Origin: an uncultured Clostridia bacterium
Lineage (GTDB): Bacteria > Bacillota > Clostridia > Christensenellales > CAG-138
DNA length: 64,000 bases
Direction of reading: 5' to 3'
Assembly: GCA_944366945.1 (NCBI GenBank)
Contig: CALVWJ010000009.1
Location: 16,505-80,504, forward strand
Shown: piece after piece, positions 35,869-45,810 of the stretch
How the letters are laid out: every line of letters begins with the position of its first letter
How positions within the stretch are numbered: the first letter of the stretch is position 1
Translations under genes and position numbers: made by a program
The notes under the pieces: generated by a model
Told to the model about the DNA's origin: nothing
What the model saw: the letters and a program-made list of their open reading frames with translations, nothing else
Databases searched by the model: none

Positions 35869-36411
35869 TTAGTAATTTTCAGCGCGCAATTCGAAATAGG
35901 CTCTGGGATGCGCACAAACCGGGCAAACTTCCGGAGCTGCCTCTCCAACATGGATGTGGCCGCAATTCAAGCACTTCCAAACGCAGATGCCATCCCGTGC
36001 AAACACTTTGCCTTCCTTGATATTTGCAAGCAGCTTGCGATAGCGCTCTTCATGCTCTTTTTCAATCCGGCCAACGCCTTCGAACAGGAGCGCGATATTC
36101 TCAAAGCCTTCTTCGCGCGCTTCCTTTGCAAATGTATCATACATGTCCGTCCACTCATAGTTTTCGCCGGCTGCAGCATCTGCAAGGTTGTCTTCCGTTC
36201 CAGGCACCTTGCCGCCGTGCAGCAGTTTAAACCAAAGCTTCGCATGTTCCTTTTCGTTTCCAGCAGTTTCTTCAAAGATGGCTGAAATCTGGTTATAGCC
36301 ATCTTTTTTGGCGGCAGAGGCATAGTAGCCATATTTTGTTGCAGCTTGAGATTCGCCGGCAAATGCCGTTTGCAGATTTGCCTCTGTTTTTGTGCCTTTC
36401 AATTCCTTCAT
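35869..36411 (-). CDS. rbr: Rubrerythrin
   Basis: Rubrerythrin reduces hydrogen peroxide in anaerobes. The 180-residue protein has a ferritin-like diiron domain (1-135) with Glu/His ligands in [33 protein letters not shown] and [12 protein letters not shown], and a C-terminal rubredoxin-like Fe(Cys)4 domain ([20 protein letters not shown]). AAAGGAG precedes the ATG. It starts 15 bases after the stop of the PerR-like regulator and is probably co-transcribed with it under peroxide control. Confidence 0.95.
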   Translation of the reverse strand: MKELKGTKTEANLQTAFAGESQAATKYGYYASAAKKDGYNQISAIFEETAGNEKEHAKLWFKLLHGGKVPGTEDNLADAAAGENYEWTDMYDTFAKEAREEGFENIALLFEGVGRIEKEHEERYRKLLANIKEGKVFARDGICVWKCLNCGHIHVGEAAPEVCPVCAHPRAYFELRAENY

Positions 36412-36426
36412 GCGTCCAATCTCCTT

Positions 36427-36813
36427 TCAATTTTTCGTGTGATTACGGCATACGCTGCAGACTCCATGAAATACCAAGGTAATATCTGAAAGCTCCATGT
36501 CCGTGTAACTGCTTGCGATCTTGCAGAGATCCGGCAGAGCATTGCGCGGAATGTCTTCCACGCGCCCACAGCGCGTGCAGATCGCATGCAGATGCTGTGC
36601 AATATTGCCATCAAAGCGATCCGCCCCCGAAGGAGTAGCAATCCGCTGGAGCAGGCCACTTTCCGCAAGCTGGTTTAGGTTTCTATAAACCGTGGCTAAA
36701 CTAACATTCACATCCAGAGCGCGAAGGCCGGAATATACTTCTTCTGCGGTAGGATGCGTACAGTTGGTGCGCACATAATCCAAAACGAGTTCCCGCTTTT
36801 TGGAATAGATCAT
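36427..36813 (-). CDS. Fur-family peroxide regulator (PerR-like)
   Basis: A 128-residue Fur-family repressor. The N-terminal winged helix is HPTAEEVYSGLRALDVNVSL followed by ATVYRNLNQLAESGLL; the dimer domain holds metal ligands in HLHAICTRCGRVEDI and the second Cys pair CSVCRNH, forming a structural zinc site. I chose ATG 36813 because AAAGGGG lies 5 bases upstream; the GTG six bases earlier abuts that site. Linkage to rubrerythrin points to PerR and not Fur or Zur, but the subfamily is inferred. Confidence 0.88.
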   Translation of the reverse strand: MIYSKKRELVLDYVRTNCTHPTAEEVYSGLRALDVNVSLATVYRNLNQLAESGLLQRIATPSGADRFDGNIAQHLHAICTRCGRVEDIPRNALPDLCKIASSYTDMELSDITLVFHGVCSVCRNHTKN

Positions 36814-36829
36814 ATGCACCCCTTTCTGA

Positions 36830-36844
36830 GAATAATAATAATTC
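36830..36844 (-). promoter_or_regulatory. Candidate PerR operator
   Basis: A 15-base near-palindrome, GAATTATTATTATTC on the minus strand, resembles PerR/Fur boxes. It lies just downstream of the -10 box of the regulator's own promoter. Confidence 0.45.
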
Positions 36845-36852
36845 TTAATTTA

Positions 36853-36880
36853 ATTATAGCATGCTATTTCATTTTGTCAA
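36853..36880 (-). promoter_or_regulatory. Promoter of the perR-rbr transcript
   Basis: Perfect TTGACA (36880-36875) and perfect TATAAT (36858-36853) separated by 16 bases. Confidence 0.75.
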
Positions 36881-37019
36881 GAACGAAAAATGCTTTACAT
36901 TATGAATAATTCCACGCAATAGCAGGGAATTTCCCCCAAAATAATGAATAATTCGAAAAAAAGGATGGAATTTCTACACAAAGGCCAGGATCCGTGCTAA
37001 AATGAATCTATCGTATTTA

Positions 37020-37040
37020 AATACGGTAATTTGCCGTATT
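37020..37040 (+). promoter_or_regulatory. Inverted repeat before the SpoIID-SH3 gene
   Basis: AATACGG and CCGTATT separated by 7 bases, 40 bases before the start codon. It could be an operator or an mRNA hairpin. Confidence 0.35.
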
Positions 37041-37079
37041 ATGCATGCGGTGAAGATTAGATTTGCATGAGGGTTAAAC

Positions 37080-40000
37080 ATGAAACGAATCGTCGCGCTG
37101 CTTTTGGCGTTTTCCTTTGGGATTGCATTGATTGCTTTGCCTGCGCCTAACACACTTGCTGCAACGGATTACAGCATGATTAAAGTAAAGCTCACAACAA
37201 ATAACGCAACGGTTATTTCCATGAGCGTGAAGGGCGGATATTTTATTCAAGAGAACGGGGCCGAATTTAAAAACGGCACTTTGACGTTGCGCTCCAATTT
37301 GGACGGAACGCTTACGGCAACGCATTCCGCCCAGGGCGAGCTCTACACGGGAGCGTCACTTTCGATCATGCGTGAGGAAATGTCACCTTCTGCAGGATAT
37401 ATGTATTTCAATTCCCGTTCTTACCTTGGGCATTTTAATGTGCGCGTGCTTTCCAGTGGCTATTTGCAGGTGGTAAACGTAGTGCCGCTTGCGCATTATC
37501 TTTATGGGGTAGTTGGCCATGAGATGAGCAACACATTCCCGATTGAAGCGCTCAAAGCGCAGGCGATTGCAGCAAAGTGCTATGTGCTCAGTTCCATGAA
37601 AACGGGCAGTGCGGAATATTATATTGGAGATACCTCATCGGACCAAGTTTATAAAGGATACACCGCTTCCAATACAAACGTTATTCGCGCCGTAGATGAA
37701 ACGCTTAGTGAAATCCTCACCGTGAACGGCGCCATGCTCTGCACCTATTATGCGGCCAGTAACGGAGGCGAAACGAACCTTGTAACCTACGCTTGGAGCA
37801 GTGGGAAGGGGACGAATGCAGGCTATGCCATCAGCCTCGATGAATATGATTTGAAAAATACAATGAGTCCGATTGAAAAAATCGAGATTCCAATTAACAC
37901 GGCTGGGTCCATCAATCGTGCGTTTTATAATATGCTGCTTGCAAAAGCGGCAACTGTGATCGGTACCACGCCGACGGGCGTGGAACGTATTTCTGAGGTA
38001 GAAGCCTATTCGCCGCGCTACAGTGGGGTCACGCGCAATATGACGCGCGTAAAAGTCATTTTGAGCGTAATTGCAAACGGATACCTTTATGAGGATGTGG
38101 AGCTTGATTTCAATGTTGCAGATCTCATGACATACGGTGTATTCACCAATGCGACGCTGCGCACATATTGGGGAGAATATGACGCTTCTTCTGGCTGCTA
38201 TATTCTATATCATGCTCGTTGGGGGCATGGCGTAGGCATGAGCCAGCGCGGCGCCCAGCAGCGTGCGAACGAGGGATGGGGTTATCGGGACATTCTGAGC
38301 TTTTACTACCCAGGTGCAAGCTTTTCCACGATTTCCGTTACGGCACCTTCAAACCCGGTGAAGCCGGGCGAGACACCTGCAGCACCCGATGGGCTAAGCT
38401 TGATCGGCTATGGTGTATTAACGGGTAATGTCAATTTTAGAAAAGGGCCAGGGCAATCCTATGAAAGCTATGGGACGCTGGCGAAAGGTATCCAGATCCC
38501 CATCTATGAGAAATCTGGCAGCTGGTACCGGACGGTTCTCGATGAGCGCGATGGCTATGTGAGCGCAAGCTATGTTGATTTTACGCCTGTTGATACAACG
38601 AATACGCCAACTCCAACTCCAATGGCGTCTTCGTCGCCGTCATCCGCGCTTGGCACAGGGTATATCTCGGCGCAGGACGTGAATTTTAGGACGGGACCTT
38701 CAACGAGTTACAGTAGCATAAAAAAACTTGCGCGCGGCACGGAGCTTACGGCGTATGCCTTACAGAATGGTTGGTACTATGTGAACATTGCAGGGACATA
38801 TGGCTATGTGAGCGCACAATATGTCAAGCTGGAAGAAGTAGAAATTAACCCAAGTCCGTCGCCCTCCCCATCCCCGACGCCGGTTCAGCCAACGATTCTT
38901 GGCACAGGGTATATTTCTGCACAGGACGTGAATTTTAGGACGGGGCCTTCAACGAGCTACAGCAGTATGAAGAAGCTCGCACGCGGTACGGAGCTTACGG
39001 CCTATTCGTTGCAAAACGGTTGGTACTATGTAAACATAGAAGGAATGTATGGCTACGTAAGTGCGCAATATGTCAAAATTGAGGAAACGGGGAATACGGC
39101 AACGCCGACGCCCGATACCACCTATTCTGCAGAAATCGGCACAGTAACGCGCAGTGGCGTGAATTTTCGTGCGGATGCATCAAGTGCAAGCGCCCTGTTG
39201 CGTCAACTTGAAAAGAATATGAGCATTTATGTCCTTGGGAAAATAGGGGATTGGTATTATGCTGTGGCAGATGGCCAGTTTGGATACGTCTATGAGGACT
39301 ATGTTGGGCTGACGGGAGAAAAGGTAACGCTTGGAAGCAATGGAAAACCAATTTCTACAGAAGAAGAGAAGCCCAAAACAGGCAAGGGTGTTACAACGGG
39401 CAATGTGAACTTTAGGAAAGGGCCTGGCACTAACTATGCCACTATGGGCACGTTGGTAAAAGGCGTGGAACTTACGCTGGTTTCACTTGAGGATGGCTGG
39501 TATCAAGTATCGCTGGACGATCAGATCGGCTATGTCAGCTCTAAATACATCAATGTAACGGTTGCGATCCCGGATGTGGAGGATACGGAAGATTCGGATA
39601 CTCCGGAGCTTACCGTGCCGAATATTCTGGGTCTTGGTCAAACAACGACTAACGTGAACTTTAGGGAAGAAGCGTCATCTTCTTCCAAAAAGTTGGGGCA
39701 GATCAAGAGCGGGGAAACGGTCACGTTGTATTCGCTTGCGGATGGTTGGTATGCAGTAGAATACAATGGAACACGCGGGTATCTTTACGCAAAATATGTT
39801 AAGATGATCGCGCAAAGCAGCGGCAGTACGGGCGGCGTTGTGCCCGAGGGAGGCGGATCAGATTCTTCGGGTTCCGGCGGCAACACGGAATCAAATGCTG
39901 GCGTGCAGCTTGCAATTGGCGCTGCGAGCGGGGAACTCAACTTCCGCGATAAGCCCTCCACTTCCACAGGGAAGGTACTTGCAACGCTTAAAAAAGGTGA

Positions 40001-40322
40001 GCAGTTTCAGATCCTGGGCGAAACAGACGAATGGTATTATGTAATCTATAATGGGCAGACAGGCTTTGTTTACAAAGCATATGCCAGGGTTGAAAGTTCC
40101 GGCTCGGTGGGTATCGCTCGGGTCAGCGATTCGGTAGCTCCCATTTCTACTACCACGACGGCTGAGGTCAACCTGCGCCATGGGATGAGCACGAACAGCG
40201 AAATCGTCCGCTTGCTGCCGAATAAGACTTCCGTCACCGTTTATATGATCTTTGACGGCTGGTGCTTTTTGAGCCAGAACGGCACCTTCGGTTTCTGCGT
40301 TACGGATTATGTGAAACTTTAA
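37080..40322 (+). CDS. SpoIID/LytB-domain protein with eight SH3 repeats
   Basis: A 1080-residue secreted protein. Residues 1-28 are a signal peptide. Residues about 90-420 are a SpoIID/LytB domain (YLYGVVGHEMSNTFPIEALK, AQAIAAKCYVL, GHGVGMSQRGAQQRANEG), the family of lytic transglycosylases that cut denuded glycan or stimulate amidases. Then follow eight bacterial SH3 modules with the N-V-N-F-R core (first at about 450, last at about 1020), joined by Pro/Thr/Ser linkers. Modules 2 and 3 are almost identical at DNA level. SpoIID of Bacillus is about 340 residues without SH3, so this is a wall-anchored relative, perhaps for germination or separation. GAGGG precedes the ATG. Confidence 0.88.
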   Translation: MKRIVALLLAFSFGIALIALPAPNTLAATDYSMIKVKLTTNNATVISMSVKGGYFIQENGAEFKNGTLTLRSNLDGTLTATHSAQGELYTGASLSIMREEMSPSAGYMYFNSRSYLGHFNVRVLSSGYLQVVNVVPLAHYLYGVVGHEMSNTFPIEALKAQAIAAKCYVLSSMKTGSAEYYIGDTSSDQVYKGYTASNTNVIRAVDETLSEILTVNGAMLCTYYAASNGGETNLVTYAWSSGKGTNAGYAISLDEYDLKNTMSPIEKIEIPINTAGSINRAFYNMLLAKAATVIGTTPTGVERISEVEAYSPRYSGVTRNMTRVKVILSVIANGYLYEDVELDFNVADLMTYGVFTNATLRTYWGEYDASSGCYILYHARWGHGVGMSQRGAQQRANEGWGYRDILSFYYPGASFSTISVTAPSNPVKPGETPAAPDGLSLIGYGVLTGNVNFRKGPGQSYESYGTLAKGIQIPIYEKSGSWYRTVLDERDGYVSASYVDFTPVDTTNTPTPTPMASSSPSSALGTGYISAQDVNFRTGPSTSYSSIKKLARGTELTAYALQNGWYYVNIAGTYGYVSAQYVKLEEVEINPSPSPSPSPTPVQPTILGTGYISAQDVNFRTGPSTSYSSMKKLARGTELTAYSLQNGWYYVNIEGMYGYVSAQYVKIEETGNTATPTPDTTYSAEIGTVTRSGVNFRADASSASALLRQLEKNMSIYVLGKIGDWYYAVADGQFGYVYEDYVGLTGEKVTLGSNGKPISTEEEKPKTGKGVTTGNVNFRKGPGTNYATMGTLVKGVELTLVSLEDGWYQVSLDDQIGYVSSKYINVTVAIPDVEDTEDSDTPELTVPNILGLGQTTTNVNFREEASSSSKKLGQIKSGETVTLYSLADGWYAVEYNGTRGYLYAKYVKMIAQSSGSTGGVVPEGGGSDSSGSGGNTESNAGVQLAIGAASGELNFRDKPSTSTGKVLATLKKGEQFQILGETDEWYYVIYNGQTGFVYKAYARVESSGSVGIARVSDSVAPISTTTTAEVNLRHGMSTNSEIVRLLPNKTSVTVYMIFDGWCFLSQNGTFGFCVTDYVKL
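38652..39090 (+). repeat. Near-identical tandem SH3 coding repeats
   Basis: Two SH3 units beginning at about 38652 and 38907 share long identical DNA runs, for example around ACGTGAATTTTAGGACGGG. They are separated by a Pro-Ser linker in the second. This indicates recent duplication. Confidence 0.7.
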
Positions 40323-40365
40323 ACGCTTGCATGGAAAAAACCGCTTAAGCGCGCCTCGCGACAAT

Positions 40366-40397
40366 AAAAACGCGAACCGTATGGTTCGCGTTTTTAT
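40366..40397. terminator. Bidirectional terminator between the SH3 gene and HU
   Basis: A 13-bp stem, AAAAACGCGAACC/GGTTCGCGTTTTT, with a 4-base loop has A and T runs on both sides. It serves the converging genes on both strands. Confidence 0.85.
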
Positions 40398-40409
40398 GTT
40401 ACCGAATAA

Positions 40410-40682
40410 TTAGTTGAGTGCTTCCTTGAGCGCTTTACCAGCCTTGAAAGCGGGCGCCTTGCTGGCAGCGATTTCAATCTCAGCGCCAGTCATGGGGTTG
40501 TGGCCCTTATGCGCGGGGCGCTCACGGACTTCAAATACACCAAAGCCAACAAGCTGAACCTTTTCGCCAGCCTTGAGCGCTTCCGTGATGGTGGAGAGCG
40601 CAGCGGCTACGGCCTTCTCAGCATCCTTCTTGGAAATGCCGCTCTTTTCAGCTACAGCAGCAATCAATTCGGTTTTATTCAT
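40410..40682 (-). CDS. hup: DNA-binding protein HU
   Basis: A 90-residue nucleoid protein. The dimer-forming helices start [20 protein letters not shown], and the DNA-binding arm carries [20 protein letters not shown] with the helix-kinking Pro. AGGAGG precedes the ATG. The gene is monocistronic, between a bidirectional terminator and mazG. Confidence 0.96.
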   Translation of the reverse strand: MNKTELIAAVAEKSGISKKDAEKAVAAALSTITEALKAGEKVQLVGFGVFEVRERPAHKGHNPMTGAEIEIAASKAPAFKAGKALKEALN

Positions 40683-40784
40683 GTCTAATATCCTCCTAAT
40701 GTTTTAACGGATTTTGTCCGCCACTTATTGTATCAGCCTTTTCCCGATTGTACAAGCCTTTTTTTGCCCGAATTGCCTACAAAT

Positions 40785-42224
40785 TCAGCACTTTATGCGT
40801 TCCCAGAACGCGTCGAGCTCCTCCAGGCTGAGCGATTCCAAAGAACGTCCCTCGGACAGGATAAGTTCCTCCATTTTTGTGAATCGTGTGACAAATTTTT
40901 CTGTTGCTGCAGCAAGCGCAAGTTCGCTGTCAAGGTGAAGCAGGCGCGCTGCATTTACTACGGAAAAAAGCAGATCACCAAGTTCTTCTGTGATGCGAGT
41001 TTCTCCTTCTTTCAGCGCAACAGCGTCGCGCAGCTCGCGCGTTTCCTCTTCGATCTTATCCAGAGCACCCTTGGCATCCGGCCAGTCAAAGCCGACATGC
41101 GCCGCCTTTTTCTGAACCTTTTTCGCGCGCATCAACGCTGGGAAGCCGTGCGGAACAGCGTGCATCATATCGGCAACAGTCTCCTGCTTTTTTTCCTTCT
41201 TTTTTAAGTTTTCCCAATTCACGAGCACTTCATTCGCGTTTTGTACATGCGTTTCGCCGAAAACATGCGGGTGCCGGTAAACGAGCTTTTGCACAATACC
41301 AGTACAAACATCGCGGAAGGTAAAGGAGGAAAGCTCCTCTTCGATTTCAGAATGGAATACCACCTGCAACATAAGGTCGCCAAGCTCTTCGCAAAGTGCG
41401 TCCGCATCTTCGCGATCGATCGCATCGAGCACTTCATAGGATTCTTCCAGAAGATCACTGCGCAGCGTCTCATGCGTTTGCTCTGCATCCCAGGGACAGC
41501 CGCCAGGGGCACGCAGGCGTTTCATAACGCGCAGAAGCCCTTCCACGCCATGCCGTGTAAGCTCTTCAAATTTTGCGCCGCGCAGGATTAGGGTGCTTGC
41601 AGCAAAAAAAACATCCTGCCTGTCCAGCATATAAAGGGGAAGTGAGCGGGCGAAATAGACTCCGTTATCATCCATGGTGCAAAGCCAAACGGGGAATTCA
41701 TCGGGATAGTATTCCAAAAGCGCAAGCTTAACTTCCCCAGCACGCATACGCGTATCGATTTCTTCGATGCATAGCGGAACATAAGGATCGAGCGGGCAGG
41801 GAAGCGCTGTTGCAGAAAGGATGCGCAGATTGTTCGCTGCGAGCGGTTCGGGCAGCGCAGAAAGTGCCGCTTCCGCATAACCAGAAGAGGGTAGGAAACA
41901 AACGCGCACGCCAGCCTCTTTTGCAGCCTTGCAGAGCGCCGCACGTTGGGCCTCGCCAATGCCGCGGCCGGGCACCGCATATACAGCATCCGTTTCCGAA
42001 GCGAGGAGACGTTGTACGATGGCAGATGTGAGCGCATCGAAATCCTCTGCGCTACGGTAGAGATCATCCATGCTTTCAAAAGGAAGGCCGGATTCTAAAA
42101 CGCAACGCGCGGAAGGGTGCTCGATTGTTTGCAAAAACAACCGCGGTGCATGTGTGATGGCTTGCCAGGCAGCCAGGGTAATGCTTTGGGGCGTTGCAAG
42201 TGGCGCAATCGTAAGGGTGTTCAT
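40785..42224 (-). CDS. mazG: MazG-family nucleotide pyrophosphohydrolase
   Basis: A 479-residue protein like Bacillus YabN. The N-terminal 215 residues are a degraded tetrapyrrole-methylase-like domain. Two MazG units follow: the first with LRAPGGCPWDAEQTHETLRS, LLEESYEVLDAI and EELGDLMLQVVFH; the second with KIEEETRELRDA and EELGDLLFSVV. The EExxE/D metal-binding helices are intact. MazG hydrolyses non-canonical or excess NTPs. Its start overlaps the stop of the upstream flippase gene (ATGA), so both are in one transcript. Confidence 0.9.
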   Translation of the reverse strand: MNTLTIAPLATPQSITLAAWQAITHAPRLFLQTIEHPSARCVLESGLPFESMDDLYRSAEDFDALTSAIVQRLLASETDAVYAVPGRGIGEAQRAALCKAAKEAGVRVCFLPSSGYAEAALSALPEPLAANNLRILSATALPCPLDPYVPLCIEEIDTRMRAGEVKLALLEYYPDEFPVWLCTMDDNGVYFARSLPLYMLDRQDVFFAASTLILRGAKFEELTRHGVEGLLRVMKRLRAPGGCPWDAEQTHETLRSDLLEESYEVLDAIDREDADALCEELGDLMLQVVFHSEIEEELSSFTFRDVCTGIVQKLVYRHPHVFGETHVQNANEVLVNWENLKKKEKKQETVADMMHAVPHGFPALMRAKKVQKKAAHVGFDWPDAKGALDKIEEETRELRDAVALKEGETRITEELGDLLFSVVNAARLLHLDSELALAAATEKFVTRFTKMEELILSEGRSLESLSLEELDAFWERIKC

Positions 42225-43867
42225 GAATGTTGCTCCTTTGCTTGTGAATTCCCATCGGGATTCCCTTTGGGGTAGAACAGGCGGCGCAGCTTAACGCCGC
42301 CTGGAATAAGTGCAAGTTCATCATAGGAAAACACTTTGAAGAGGCAGGCGAGCGCTGCATAAATTCCAACGCCTATGCAAACAGCACCAAGCGTTGCAAC
42401 TGTTTCGTGCCCGCTTTTAAGAAGCGCAGCATGCGCAAAATGGACTGTTACGCCCATGGCGAGTGAAGCGAGAAGCGGTTTTCCAAATACATCCAATAGG
42501 GGGAGCTTCAACCGAGCGCGCCTTGCTGCATAAATGGTGTCAGCAATCCCCGCAAAAGCATAGCAAACCACGGTGGACACTGCGGCACCTTGAATATTCA
42601 CCGAAGGGATGTTCATGAGCACAATCAAAGTGACCACTTTGAGCAGAAACCCGATGAACAGGTTGAATACGGGAACATTCTGCTTCCCCATGCCCTGCAA
42701 TACGCCGGTCATCGTCTGCACCATGGAAAGGAAAATTACACCGATGGAGCTTGTATGCATTAGATCCGCAGCAAGGGAAAGTTCAGCTTCGGTTAAATTA
42801 GGATAAAGCAGAGAGAGGATGGGGGCGGCCAATACAAAAAGGCCTATGGCACATGGAAGCCCGATGATAAGCGCAAGCTTAAGCCCCATGCGGGAAACAC
42901 CGCGCACTGCGCCCTTATCCCGCCGCGTAACCGCTGCGGAAATTGCAGGGACGAGGCTCATCGCAAGCGCCATTGTAAGCACGCCGGGCATATTGGTAAG
43001 CGTAGCAACGTTTGTGCGCAGGAGTGAGAATGCGGTCTGAGCAGTCGAAGTTTCATATCCGAGGTTTTCAGTTAAAATATTGATGATGAACGCTACGTCA
43101 ACAATGCCAGCAAGCGAACTGATGGAGGCGCCAATCGTAACGGGTATTGCAATTTTCAGAAGGTTTTTTGCAATGCGGCCAAATCCTCGCGGCTGGACTT
43201 TGGGGCTTTTGCGCAGCTTTGCATCAAAGCTGCGCTTTTTCATGCGGTACATCAGCCAGATAACGACAAGCGCGATGAATTCGCTTGCCGTTACACCGAT
43301 GATAGCGCCCATAGCGGCGTATTCTGGGCCTTTGGGCAAAAGCTTCACGGCAAGTGCAAGCCCGATGACAAGTTTGCCGAGCTGCTCCACAATTTGCGAA
43401 ACCGCAGTACCAGCCATCTGCTGCATACCCTGCAGATAACCGCGGTAAGCACACATGATAGAAACAAACAAAAGCGCCGGTGCAAACGCCTGGAAGGAAA
43501 GGTAGGCAGCATCAAGCCCGGAACTTGTGGCGAGCGGCTTTGCAAGGAAAAACATCACAAGCGCGAGAATGAGACCGATCACGCATAAAAGCGTGCGGGC
43601 TGTGGTAAAAACTTCGCGTGCGCCGCGATAATCGCGCACGGTAACCCGCTCGCTCACCATTTTGGAAATAGCAGTTGGAAGCCCTGCGGAAGCGATTACA
43701 AGTAACCCGGAATAGTAGGGATAAGCGACTTCATAATAGCTCATACCTTCTGGACCAACCTGGTTGGCCAGCGGTACGCGGAACAGTGCCCCAATAACTT
43801 TAACGATTAGGCCTGCGATGCCTAGAACCGCAGCGCCCTGCACGAAAGAAGACTGCTTTTTTTCCAT
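42221..43867 (-). CDS. Oligosaccharide flippase (SpoVB/MurJ-type, MOP superfamily)
   Basis: A 548-residue polytopic protein with about 14 membrane helices. It begins MEKKQSSFVQGAAVLGIAGL and includes RVPLANQVGPEGMSYYEVAY, a signature of the SpoVB branch of polysaccharide flippases. The family moves lipid-linked precursors for spore cortex or peptidoglycan. ATG 43867 follows AGGTG; a TTG five codons upstream was rejected. It is directly upstream of mazG, as spoVT-spoVB-yabN are in Bacillus, and spoVT is found nearby at 46.8 kb. SpoVB itself is the best guess but paralogues are common. Confidence 0.85.
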   Translation of the reverse strand: MEKKQSSFVQGAAVLGIAGLIVKVIGALFRVPLANQVGPEGMSYYEVAYPYYSGLLVIASAGLPTAISKMVSERVTVRDYRGAREVFTTARTLLCVIGLILALVMFFLAKPLATSSGLDAAYLSFQAFAPALLFVSIMCAYRGYLQGMQQMAGTAVSQIVEQLGKLVIGLALAVKLLPKGPEYAAMGAIIGVTASEFIALVVIWLMYRMKKRSFDAKLRKSPKVQPRGFGRIAKNLLKIAIPVTIGASISSLAGIVDVAFIINILTENLGYETSTAQTAFSLLRTNVATLTNMPGVLTMALAMSLVPAISAAVTRRDKGAVRGVSRMGLKLALIIGLPCAIGLFVLAAPILSLLYPNLTEAELSLAADLMHTSSIGVIFLSMVQTMTGVLQGMGKQNVPVFNLFIGFLLKVVTLIVLMNIPSVNIQGAAVSTVVCYAFAGIADTIYAARRARLKLPLLDVFGKPLLASLAMGVTVHFAHAALLKSGHETVATLGAVCIGVGIYAALACLFKVFSYDELALIPGGVKLRRLFYPKGNPDGNSQAKEQHS

Positions 43868-44107
43868 AAAACACCTGCTCAATCAACGATGCAAGCGCGG
43901 GATGCACAAATATATCACCACGCCAAAGGGATGCGGCTGCATGTGCAGCAGGCAACCCCGATCCATTATAGCAGATATATTGGCTAAAGTTTGAAAAATT
44001 CGGCAATATTTCAAATTTTGCCACAGTTTGCTGTATCGAGCGGGGATTTGCGGTATAATGATAAGCAAAAAGTAAAGGTTCTATTCCAAGGGTGGAGGTT
44101 TTTAGAT

Positions 44108-45766
44108 ATGAAAATAACGGTAGATGGAATTTCAACAGAGCTAAAACACGGAGAAAGCTTGCTCGATGCGGTGAAAAAGCTTGAGTTGGATAGCATTTCC
44201 CTGCGGAAACGCCCACTTGCTGCGCAGATTGGCGGTGAGGTGTTTAGCCTTAGGTATACGCCGTTTAAAGATGTGGATGTACACCTTTTGCGCTATGGCG
44301 AGGAGATGGGGCGCCGCGTTTATGAGCGCACCCTGCAATTCATTTTAATTGCGGCCGTGCGCCGCCTGTTCCCTCAGGCACGCGTGCAGGTGCGTTACTC
44401 CCTGGGGCCGGGGCTCTACATTACAATTGACAAGGATCCTCTGCTTTCTGAAGAGGACGTGCTGCGCCTTGAAAGCGAAATGCGCCTTATCATTCGTGCG
44501 GCGCTGCCGCTTGAACGCAAGCGGCTCTCCATTGATGAGGCCATCAGCTTTTTTGAACAGGATGGGCAGATGGACAAAGCGCGCCTCTTAAAATGGAGAA
44601 AGTTCAGTTATTTTGATGTGTATTGCCTGGGCGATTATAAAGACTATTTCTATGGCGAAATGGCGCCCAGCACAGAATATGCGGATGTGTTCCGGCTCAA
44701 ATATATGGAAGGCGCCATAAATATGCTGATGCCGCGCAAGGATGCACCCGATGTTCCTTCCGATTATACGGATATTGCAAAGCTCGCTTCGGTGTTCCGG
44801 CAAAGCGACAACTGGGGAAAGCTGATGCATTGCGATACGGTAAACGAACTCAATACGCGCGTAGAAAACGGCAGCATCCGGGAGATTGTGCGCATCAGCG
44901 AGGCGCTGCATGAAAAAAGCTATGCGGCAATCGCAGATGCCATCGTCGCCAAAAAAGCGCGTGCAGTTCTGGTTGCCGGCCCGAGTTCTTCGGGCAAAAC
45001 GACGAGCGCAAATCGGATTGCGACGCAGTTGCGCGTGCTGGCGCAAGATCCCATTATGCTGTCGTTAGATAATTATTATTTGGATCGGGATGTTATCCCG
45101 CGCGACGAGCATGGCCAGATGGATCTTGAGCATATCAATACGCTTGACCTGCCGCGCTTCAATCACGACCTTGCAGCCCTTTTGCGTGGAGAAGAGGTCG
45201 AAGTGCCCCGTTTTGATTTTATGACGGGCAAACGCGCTCCAGATGGAATTGTGCTCTCTGTAAAGCAAGATCAACCACTGATTATTGAAGGAATCCATGG
45301 GCTGAATCCGCTGCTTACAAAGGATGTCCCAGATGAGAACATATTCCGGGTTTATGTCAGCGCGCTTACCACGCTGAATCTCGACGATCATAACCGCATT
45401 CGCACTACGGATGTGCGCTTGCTGCGGCGCCTTGTGCGGGATTATGAAACGCGCAATGCCTCCATGGAGCATACGCTGGCGATGTGGCCTTCTGTGCGCA
45501 GGGGCGAAGAAACGTGGATTTTTCCATATCAAGAACATGCAGATGCGCTTTTTAATACAACGCTGGTGTATGAGATTGCTGTACTCAAAAAGTATGTGTA
45601 CCCGCTTTTACAGGAGGTACCGCCTACAAGCAAATATTATGCCAATGCACGGGACATTGTGAAGTTTTTGAACTATATTCTGGACGCGGATGTTGAAGAT
45701 GAAATCCCGCCGACAAGCATCCTTAGAGAATTCATCGGCGGCAATACGTTTTACCGGGAAGACTAG
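44108..45766 (+). CDS. Uridine kinase-like P-loop protein with TGS-type N-terminus
   Basis: A 552-residue cytosolic protein found widely in Clostridia. Residues 1-60 look like a TGS/ubiquitin-fold domain (MKITVDGISTELKHGESLLD). Residues about 60-260 resemble the second domain of threonyl-tRNA synthetase. Residues about 285-500 form a uridine kinase/phosphoribulokinase P-loop domain (VAGPSSSGKTTSANRIA; LSLDNYYLDRD; PLIIEGIHGLNP). The substrate is not established for this fusion. GGAGG precedes ATG 44108; an in-frame start at 43991 lacks one. ExoIII follows 44 bases downstream. Confidence 0.87.
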   Translation: MKITVDGISTELKHGESLLDAVKKLELDSISLRKRPLAAQIGGEVFSLRYTPFKDVDVHLLRYGEEMGRRVYERTLQFILIAAVRRLFPQARVQVRYSLGPGLYITIDKDPLLSEEDVLRLESEMRLIIRAALPLERKRLSIDEAISFFEQDGQMDKARLLKWRKFSYFDVYCLGDYKDYFYGEMAPSTEYADVFRLKYMEGAINMLMPRKDAPDVPSDYTDIAKLASVFRQSDNWGKLMHCDTVNELNTRVENGSIREIVRISEALHEKSYAAIADAIVAKKARAVLVAGPSSSGKTTSANRIATQLRVLAQDPIMLSLDNYYLDRDVIPRDEHGQMDLEHINTLDLPRFNHDLAALLRGEEVEVPRFDFMTGKRAPDGIVLSVKQDQPLIIEGIHGLNPLLTKDVPDENIFRVYVSALTTLNLDDHNRIRTTDVRLLRRLVRDYETRNASMEHTLAMWPSVRRGEETWIFPYQEHADALFNTTLVYEIAVLKKYVYPLLQEVPPTSKYYANARDIVKFLNYILDADVEDEIPPTSILREFIGGNTFYRED

Positions 45767-45810
45767 AACATAATATTTCCGGCGTCGCCGGAAGAAATGG
45801 AGGGGGAGCG

